This document shows positions 5,359 through 9,955 of a stretch of DNA of 9,955 bases, one piece after another. The stretch is from Chloroflexota bacterium (GTDB lineage: Bacteria; Chloroflexota; FW602-bin22; JAMCYS01). Position 1 is the first letter of the stretch; every line of letters begins with the position of its first letter. The translations under genes were made by a program, and so were the position numbers. Under the pieces are notes generated by a model that saw only the letters and a list, made by a program, of their open reading frames with translations, was not told the DNA's origin and searched no databases. The stretch lies in the NCBI GenBank assembly GCA_021847625.1, contig JAJZQK010000076.1, positions 1-9,955 on the forward strand, given 5' to 3'.

Positions 5359-7242
5359 ATGCCAGGCGGATACATGGGCAAAGTGCTCTGGGTGGACCTC
5401 TCCAAGGGAAAGACTTGGGAAGAGAGCCTACCCGAAGAGCTCTATCGCAAGTACCTTGGTGGCTACGGATTGATGGCCCGCGTGATATACGAGCGGATGC
5501 CGGCGAAGGCCGACGCCCTCGGGCCGGAGAACATACTTGGCTTCGCCGCGGGTATTCTGGGCGGCACCAGCGCCCCGGGCGCCTCCCGTTTCGTGGTCGG
5601 CGGCAAGTCGCCGTTGACCGGCACTTGGGGCAACGCCAACTGCGGCGGCTTCTTCGGCGCCGAGCTTAAGACCGCCGGATACGACGCGGTCTTCGTGCAG
5701 GGCGTCGCCGCGAAGCCGGTCTACCTCGTCATCAGGGACGGCAAGGCCGAGATTCGGGATGCCGGCAAGTTCTGGGGCCTGGACACCAACCAGACGGAAG
5801 ATGCGATCCAGGCTGAGCTGGACGATCCGAAGGCGCGCATCGCCTCCATCGGCCCCGCCGGCGAGAGCAAGTCGCTCGTTTCCTGCATCATCCACGACAA
5901 GGGTCGGGCCGCCGGGCGGTCTGGTCTCGGCGCCGTGATGGGCTCCAAGAACCTCAAGGCTGTCGCCGTGCGCGGTCATGGCAAGGTTCCCATCGGCAAG
6001 CCGGAGGCGTTGAACGAGCTGCGCAGCGAGTTTATGAAGCGTCTACGCGAGCAGCCGACACCGCAGGCCAAGGTGCTGCAGAAATACGGCACGGCTGGCA
6101 ACGTGGCGCCCAACCTGACCCTCGGCTCGACCGCCCCACGCAACTGGTCGCTCGGTGGGCTCGAGAGCTTCCCGACAGTCGACAAGATTCAGGGCGACAA
6201 CGTAGTCAAGTACCAGAAGCGGCGCTACGCCTGCTACGCCTGCCCCGTCGGTTGCGGCGGCCTCGTCGAGCTGCACGAAGGCAAGTACGCCGTAGCGGAG
6301 GAGGTGCACAGGCCCGAGTACGAAACGCTGGCCGGCTTCGGCACCCTCTGCCTCAACGACAACGTCGAGTCGATCATCAAGGTTTCCGACGTCTGCAACC
6401 GGGCCGGCCTCGATACCATCTCCGCCGGCACGATTGTCGCCTTCGCCATCGAGTGCTACGAGAACGGCCTGATTAGCAAGGAAGAGGCTGACGGCCTCGA
6501 GCTGACCTGGGGCAACGACGAGGCGATCGTCGCCCTTACCGAGAAGATCGCCCGCCGCGAGGGCATTGGCGCGGTGCTGGCCGATGGCGTGAAGATGGCC
6601 GCCGAGCGCATCGGCAAGGACGCCGAGAAGTACGCTGTCCACATCCACGGCCAGGAGCCCGGCTTCCACGACTCGAAGCTCTGCCCCAGCCGAGGTACGG
6701 CCTACGTGGCCGACCCCACCCCGGGCCGCCATACGGCCGGCGGCGCGGCCACGGCCGAGTTCGGGCGCGGCACCTCGCCCCACCCGGATGTCGAGCTGCC
6801 GAAGGTCGAGCGCTACCAGTACGCGGGCAAGGGGCCCGTCCAGGCGGTATGGTCGAACTACCAACAGGTCGTCGAGGCCTCCGGTCTGTGCCTGATGCCC
6901 AGCGGCATGGGCTACAAGCTGGAGAAGTTCATCTCCGCCGTCAGCGGCTGGGACTTCACTATTGAAGAGCTGATGCTGGCCGGCGAGCGCATCCAGACGT
7001 TGCGCCACAGCTTCAACGTTCGCGAGGGGCTGAAACCGGCCGACTTCGTGCTGCCCGACCGCATGATCGGCAAGCCGCCAATAGATGTCGGCCCGACGGC
7101 CGGCGTGACGATCGACATCGCGACGCTCGTCGGCGAGTATCACGATGCGATGGGCTGGAACCGGGAAACCGGCGTGCCGGCCGCGGAACGTCTGGCGAAG
7201 CTGGGGCTGGACGACGTGGTTTCGTTCAGCGGCGCCCGCTAA
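5359..7242 (+). CDS. aor: Aldehyde:ferredoxin oxidoreductase family protein (tungsten pterin, Fe-S)
   Basis: 627 residues, close to the family norm of about 600-620. AORs interconvert aldehydes and carboxylic acids, or act on related substrates, passing electrons to ferredoxin. The family uses a bis-pterin tungsten cofactor and one [4Fe-4S] cluster in the cytoplasm. The start at 5359 has AGAGGAG 5 nt upstream and the family N-terminus GYMGKVLWVDLSKG. The N-terminal AOR domain spans about 4-210 (RKYLGGYGL, 30-38; SAPGASRFVVGGKSPLTG, 71-88). Cluster ligands are C292-x2-C295-x3-C299, with C511 in GLCLMPSG, as in Pyrococcus AOR. Pterin-contact motifs are NRAGLD (347-352) and EASGLC (506-511). HRPEYETLAGFG (317-328) covers the active-site Glu region, and H437-D438 and H458 fit the bacterial HDPRG...GADH segment. 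In the second DxxGLC motif the Asp is Glu506. The substrate cannot be told. No ferredoxin-like or flavoprotein partner gene is in the window. Confidence 0.93.
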   Translation: MPGGYMGKVLWVDLSKGKTWEESLPEELYRKYLGGYGLMARVIYERMPAKADALGPENILGFAAGILGGTSAPGASRFVVGGKSPLTGTWGNANCGGFFGAELKTAGYDAVFVQGVAAKPVYLVIRDGKAEIRDAGKFWGLDTNQTEDAIQAELDDPKARIASIGPAGESKSLVSCIIHDKGRAAGRSGLGAVMGSKNLKAVAVRGHGKVPIGKPEALNELRSEFMKRLREQPTPQAKVLQKYGTAGNVAPNLTLGSTAPRNWSLGGLESFPTVDKIQGDNVVKYQKRRYACYACPVGCGGLVELHEGKYAVAEEVHRPEYETLAGFGTLCLNDNVESIIKVSDVCNRAGLDTISAGTIVAFAIECYENGLISKEEADGLELTWGNDEAIVALTEKIARREGIGAVLADGVKMAAERIGKDAEKYAVHIHGQEPGFHDSKLCPSRGTAYVADPTPGRHTAGGAATAEFGRGTSPHPDVELPKVERYQYAGKGPVQAVWSNYQQVVEASGLCLMPSGMGYKLEKFISAVSGWDFTIEELMLAGERIQTLRHSFNVREGLKPADFVLPDRMIGKPPIDVGPTAGVTIDIATLVGEYHDAMGWNRETGVPAAERLAKLGLDDVVSFSGAR

Positions 7243-7277
7243 AGCCGAGCTGGCGCCCACTCTCGACGCGGACACCG

Positions 7278-7312
7278 GGGGAATCTCACGCCTTGCCGGC
7301 GCGAGGTTCCCC
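7278..7312 (+). terminator. Stem-loop between the AOR and MoaD-like genes
   Basis: GGGGAATCTC (7278-7287) pairs with GAGGTTCCCC (7303-7312), 9 of 10 positions plus a G-T, and CGCC (7289-7292) pairs inside with GGCG (7298-7301). A mixed GCTCTTTGTT follows, so it may be a leaky terminator or processing site that lowers expression of the second gene relative to the first. Confidence 0.45.
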
Positions 7313-7354
7313 GCTCTTTGTTGGCAAGGCGATTCGAGCACCAGGCAGGTCCCT

Positions 7355-7627
7355 ATGAACTACGAGATAACCGTCAAGCTCTTTGCCCCTTTCAGCGACG
7401 CCGTCGGCGCCCGGCAGGTTACTTTGCGGATACCGGGCACCGTGGCGACGCCCGAGCTTCTGCGCCTCCTCGGCGAGCAGTACCCGCCGCTGGCACCCTA
7501 CCTCGCCGAAGACCGCCCACACGACGAGGCCATCCTGCTCATCGTGAACGGCCACATGACCGGCAGCGAGGATGAGGTCCACCAGGGGGACAACGTGTTC
7601 CTCTGCCCCCAGATCTCCGGCGGCTGA
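7355..7627 (+). CDS. MoaD/ThiS-family sulfur-carrier protein
   Basis: 90 residues with a beta-grasp (ubiquitin-like) pattern: an opening strand YEITVKLFAPF (3-13), the MoaD-type segment FSDAVGARQVTLRIPG, a helix ATPELLRLLGEQYP, the strand ILLIVNGHMT (60-69), EDEVHQGDNVFLCPQISGG to the end, with the diagnostic C-terminal Gly-Gly (89-90) and the GDxVxxxPxxxGG motif. In this family the C-terminal glycine is adenylated and converted to a thiocarboxylate, which donates sulfur to the pterin dithiolene of molybdenum/tungsten cofactors. Small MoaD-like genes often follow AOR genes, and this one lies 112 nt after the AOR stop on the same strand, so it is probably a dedicated cofactor-assembly partner. 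The ribosome site is weak (GGCAGG about 5 nt before the ATG). No MoaE, MoeB or MoaA gene is in the window, so activation must come from elsewhere. ThiS (thiamine) is the alternative, less likely here. Confidence 0.85.
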   Translation: MNYEITVKLFAPFSDAVGARQVTLRIPGTVATPELLRLLGEQYPPLAPYLAEDRPHDEAILLIVNGHMTGSEDEVHQGDNVFLCPQISGG

Positions 7628-7671
7628 TACCGATTGCCAATGCCGGAGTCCTACTTGTCAGTAATGAGGCC

Positions 7672-7783
7672 GTAGCGGCCGGCGTCTCCCTCGGGCCTGC
7701 GGCCCCAGGGACCTTGTCTGCGGGCCGGATGGCGGCCAGACCTCGGTCCCTGGGCGCAGCCCAGGGGGATGGGCCGCCACTAC
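7672..7783. repeat. 112-bp GTAG...CTAC inverted-hairpin element
   Basis: It starts GTAGCGGC and ends GCCACTAC. The left hairpin has TCCCT and GGGCC (7687-7697, one mismatch between) pairing with GGCCC and AGGGA (7701-7711), loop TGC. The right hairpin is CCCTGGGC (7748-7755) with GCCCAGGG (7759-7766), loop GCA. A middle stem GTCTG (7716-7720)/CAGAC (7737-7741) joins them. The two halves are imperfect inverted copies of each other. GTAAT occurs near both ends (7661-7665 and 7784-7788), a possible but weak target duplication. Confidence 0.6.
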
Positions 7784-7849
7784 GTAATAACGGGGCTCGA
7801 CGTAGGTCTTGTGGCATATACTAGCCGGCCCATCTCCGATATGGGAAGC

Positions 7850-7887
7850 AACGCCCATCGCAAGGTTCTGTGCCTGCGACGGGCGTT
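7850..7887. terminator. 13-bp stem-loop in the convergent gap
   Basis: AACGCCCATCGCA (7850-7862) pairs with TGCGACGGGCGTT (7875-7887) at 12 of 13 positions around a 12-nt loop. Its place between converging genes suits a terminator for either strand. On + it is followed by CATT, on - by GCTT, with no long U-run. Confidence 0.45.
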
Positions 7888-7915
7888 CATTCCAGACCTG
7901 CTTCTTGAGCAATAG

Positions 7916-7939
7916 ACAGGGGGCGGGCCCGCCCCCTGT
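7916..7939. terminator. Perfect 24-bp GC palindrome, likely bidirectional terminator
   Basis: ACAGGGGGCGGG (7916-7927) is followed at once by its exact reverse complement (7928-7939). It lies 41 bp beyond the stop of the solute-binding-protein gene (minus strand). The strength and position suggest termination. No T-run follows on either strand, which is common for high-GC bacteria but weakens the call. Confidence 0.55.
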
Positions 7940-7980
7940 GGAATCAGATGCTCGTGCTCAGTGCGAAGAGCCGCTAGTTC

Positions 7981-9345
7981 CTAGCTCTTATTCTTCTTGA
8001 TGACGTCGTTCACCTTCTGGGCCGCGGCGTCGAGGGCGTCCTTAGGACTGGACTTCTTGTAGACCGCCTCCTCGATGGCCTCGGAGACGATCTGCTCCAT
8101 GTCGCTGATGCCCACCACCATCGGCAGGGGCTTCGCGAAGTCCATGCTGTCCAGGAAGGCCTGCGCCATCGGCTGGTCCTTGAGGAACTTCTTGTAGGTG
8201 TCCGTCGAGGTCACGCCGGTAGAGATCGGCAGACCGCCGGTGCCGGCCGCCCACTTGGCCTGGTTCTCCGGCTGCACCCACCACTTGAAGAACGTGGCGA
8301 CCGCCTCCTTGTTCTTGCTGCCCTTCATGAACGGGAAGTAGGTGCCCGCGAAGTGCGTCCCCTTGGTCTTCTTGGTCGGCGCGGGGACAGTCATCGACTT
8401 GTGCTTGAAGCCGGCGACGGCGCCCATCTGCACCGGGTACATCGGCATCATGCCGATCTTGCCGGTCTGGTAGTTGGTGATGATCGCGGCGTTGTCCATC
8501 GTGACCAGCGGCGCGATCTTGCTGGTGTTGAACGCGTCCACCCAGTATTGGAGCGCCTGGACACCAGCGTCGGAGTTGAAAGCGGCCTCCGAGTTATCGG
8601 GGGTGAGGAAATCGCCGCCCGCCGAGAGCAGGAAGCCGTACCATACCTCGGTCGTCCAGGAAAACGGCTTGTTGGGCAGCACGAGGCCGAACTGGTTCTT
8701 GGAAGCATCGGTCAGCTTCTTGCCCTGCTCGAGGACGTCGTCCCAGGTCGCCGGCAGCTTGGCCGTATCCAGGCCAGCCGCCTTGTACAAGTCCAGGTTG
8801 CAGAAGATCGTCCAAAGACCGCCGTTGATAGGCACGCCAACCCGCGTACCGCCCATGAGGGTCTGCGGATCGTAGGTCTTGAACATATCGTCCGGCCACT
8901 TCATGTACGTATCCAGCGAATCGAGGTGGCCATCCCTCAGCAGCTCGGGGCGGATCATCGCAGCCGAGGTGTAGGTGTCGGGGGGCGACCCGGCGGCGAT
9001 GGCGGCCAGGACCTTCGTCCACTGGTCGGCCAGTGGAATTGTCGTGACCTGGATCTCTATCTCGTTCTGCGACTTGTTGAAGGTGTCAATCTGGTCCCGG
9101 AAGACCTTCTCCAGGCCGCCAGCCCAGTGCTGCCAGATCTGCAGTGTCACCTTGCCGCCCGACTTGGCCGGGGCCTGCGTCGGCTGCGCCGCCGGTTGGC
9201 CTGAGGAAGGGGCAGAGGTGGGCGCCGGAGCCGCCGCCGGCTGGCACGCCGCCAGAGCACCGGTTAGTCCAACGCCCAACCCGCCTACGACCGCCAACTT
9301 GATGAAGTCGCGACGAGCCAATTGTCGACCCATCTTCTTATCCAC
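7981..9345 (-). CDS. Carbohydrate ABC transporter solute-binding lipoprotein (family 1)
   Basis: 454 residues. It captures a sugar or sugar derivative outside the membrane and delivers it to the permease pair. The N-terminus has a twin-arginine motif RRDFIK (11-16), a hydrophobic stretch VVGGLGVGLTGALAA (19-33) and lipobox LAAC with Cys34 as the lipidated residue, so it is likely exported folded by Tat and anchored as a lipoprotein. A flexible Ala/Pro/Ser/Gln linker (35-63) follows. The mature part (from KVTLQIWQHWAGG, about 65) has typical family 1 features: AAIAAGSPPDTYT (114-126) near the ligand cleft, and a C-terminal KEAVATFFKWWVQPENQAKWAAGTGGLPIS segment. The chosen GTG at 9345 has GGAGGT (9358-9363) 12 nt upstream. 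The ATG at 9333 also keeps the Tat signal and cannot be excluded. It lies 92 bp after the permease gene on the same strand. The ligand is unknown. Confidence 0.92.
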   Translation of the reverse strand: MDKKMGRQLARRDFIKLAVVGGLGVGLTGALAACQPAAAPAPTSAPSSGQPAAQPTQAPAKSGGKVTLQIWQHWAGGLEKVFRDQIDTFNKSQNEIEIQVTTIPLADQWTKVLAAIAAGSPPDTYTSAAMIRPELLRDGHLDSLDTYMKWPDDMFKTYDPQTLMGGTRVGVPINGGLWTIFCNLDLYKAAGLDTAKLPATWDDVLEQGKKLTDASKNQFGLVLPNKPFSWTTEVWYGFLLSAGGDFLTPDNSEAAFNSDAGVQALQYWVDAFNTSKIAPLVTMDNAAIITNYQTGKIGMMPMYPVQMGAVAGFKHKSMTVPAPTKKTKGTHFAGTYFPFMKGSKNKEAVATFFKWWVQPENQAKWAAGTGGLPISTGVTSTDTYKKFLKDQPMAQAFLDSMDFAKPLPMVVGISDMEQIVSEAIEEAVYKKSSPKDALDAAAQKVNDVIKKNKS

Positions 9346-9381
9346 TTTGATTACGTGACCTCCGTTAGCATTTATCTGCTC

Positions 9382-9398
9382 AGCGGGGCGATCCCGCT
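9382..9398 (-). promoter_or_regulatory. Small hairpin between permease and binding-protein genes
   Basis: AGCGGG (9382-9387) and CCCGCT (9393-9398) form a 6-bp stem with a 5-nt loop in the 92-bp intergenic stretch. Such hairpins can stabilise the binding-protein part of an ABC operon mRNA, which usually needs more copies; that role is inferred. Confidence 0.3.
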
Positions 9399-9437
9399 AG
9401 GGCCCACCATGAAGGGCGAACGCCCGGTCTACGCGCG

Positions 9438-9955
9438 CTAGCCCTTGATGCCGCTCATCACGATGCCCTTCGTAAAGTAGCGCTGCAGGGCGAGATAGAC
9501 CACCAGCGTCGGCAAGGCGGAGAGCGTGACGGTTGCCATCAGCACGCCCCACTCGACGACCTCGCCGCCCCGCATCGTCGCCAGGGCAACCTGGATGGTC
9601 TTCACGCTTTCGGTAGTCGTGACGATCAACGGCCAGAAGAACTCGTTCCAGGAGTTGGTAAACGAGAAGATAGCCAGGGTAGCGAGGGCAGGACCCGTCA
9701 GGGGCAGCATGATCTGCACCAGTAGCCGAGGCCGGTTGCAGCCATCGATCCGGCCGGCCTCTTCCAGCTCGTAGGGGATCGACATGAAGAATTGGCGCAT
9801 CAGGAACACGCCGAACGCCCTCACCGCCCGGGGAACGATCAGACCCTGGTAGGTGTCGATCCAGCCGATCCACTTAATGATGATGAAACTCGGAATCATC
9901 GTTACCTGGGTGGGGATCATCATCGTCCCCAGGACGATCAGAAAGATGATGTCGC
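9438..9955 (-). CDS. Carbohydrate ABC transporter permease, MalG/UgpE type (partial)
   Basis: The 171 C-terminal residues are present; the N-terminus lies beyond the window edge. It is the inner-membrane permease of a CUT1-type importer. The frame is open through 9955, so the ATG near 9923 is internal. Visible features are hydrophobic helices at the start (DIIFLIVLG) and at PSFIIIKWIGWI, the segment FLMRQFFMSIPYELEEAGRIDG leading into the EAA loop (EEAGRIDG then IMLP about 11 residues later) that docks on the ATPase, FTNSWNEFFWPLIVT, a further helix LSALPTLVVYLAL and the family ending GIVMSGIKG. In these operons it normally follows a MalF-type permease, and here it precedes the binding-protein gene, so the partner permease is expected just beyond the right edge. 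Confidence 0.93.
   Translation of the reverse strand, partial: DIIFLIVLGTMMIPTQVTMIPSFIIIKWIGWIDTYQGLIVPRAVRAFGVFLMRQFFMSIPYELEEAGRIDGCNRPRLLVQIMLPLTGPALATLAIFSFTNSWNEFFWPLIVTTTESVKTIQVALATMRGGEVVEWGVLMATVTLSALPTLVVYLALQRYFTKGIVMSGIKG

Larger units (their letters stand above)
7628..7980. other. Convergent gap with repeat element and hairpins, no gene
   Basis: The gap separates the converging MoaD-like and solute-binding-protein genes. It holds the GTAG/CTAC repeat (7672-7783), a 13-bp stem-loop (7850-7887) and a perfect 24-bp palindrome (7916-7939). I see no credible coding frame. Confidence 0.75.

Noticed and set aside
6043..7341. Minus-strand frame of 432 codons opposite the AOR gene
   Set aside because: It lies antisense to conserved AOR motifs (Fe-S cysteines, GLC) and encodes no recognisable domain; a high-GC shadow.

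Overview
The window is about 65-70% GC, with compact genes separated by long intergenic stretches full of palindromes. The best guess for the source is an uncultured member of the Chloroflexota. This rests on a Tat-dependent lipoprotein solute-binding protein with an Ala/Pro/Ser/Gln-rich linker, a B12-dependent class II ribonucleotide reductase, a Pth2-type peptidyl-tRNA hydrolase in a bacterial setting, and a tungsten-type aldehyde oxidoreductase. No marker gene fixes the phylum, so this is inference.

Layout, left to right: (1) the C-terminal 110 residues of a Pth2-like peptidyl-tRNA hydrolase (+, 1-333). (2) A 527-bp convergent gap (334-860) built mostly of inverted, GTAG-headed hairpin repeats. 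(3) nrdJ, adenosylcobalamin-dependent ribonucleotide reductase (-, 861-2681). (4) A 670-bp divergent gap holding three kinds of dispersed palindromic repeat. (5) A 565-residue unrecognised protein (+, 3352-5049) with a duplicated coiled-coil module, a long acidic low-complexity region and a short conserved-looking tail. (6) An aldehyde:ferredoxin oxidoreductase (AOR) gene (+, 5359-7242) behind a near-consensus promoter and a structured leader of about 100 nt, followed after a stem-loop by a MoaD/ThiS-like small protein ending in Gly-Gly (+, 7355-7627). (7) A 353-bp convergent gap with a 112-bp repeat element and two strong hairpins. (8) The end of a carbohydrate ABC transporter operon on the minus strand: a MalG-type permease (cut by the window edge, 9438-9955), then its lipoprotein solute-binding protein (7981-9345).

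Functionally, the AOR and MoaD-like genes form one likely unit: AOR needs a pterin-dithiolene cofactor, and MoaD-type proteins carry the sulfur used to build it. The permease and binding protein form a second unit for sugar or sugar-derivative uptake. The other genes are housekeeping (DNA precursor synthesis, translation quality control) or unknown.

I do not see a complete new defence or mobile system, CRISPR array, tRNA or rRNA. The most unusual signal is the intergenic repeats. At least four places carry pairs of GTAG-headed hairpins facing each other, the layout of REP/BIME elements mobilised by RAYT (TnpA_REP) transposases. One pair shows compensatory stem changes. No RAYT gene lies in the window.
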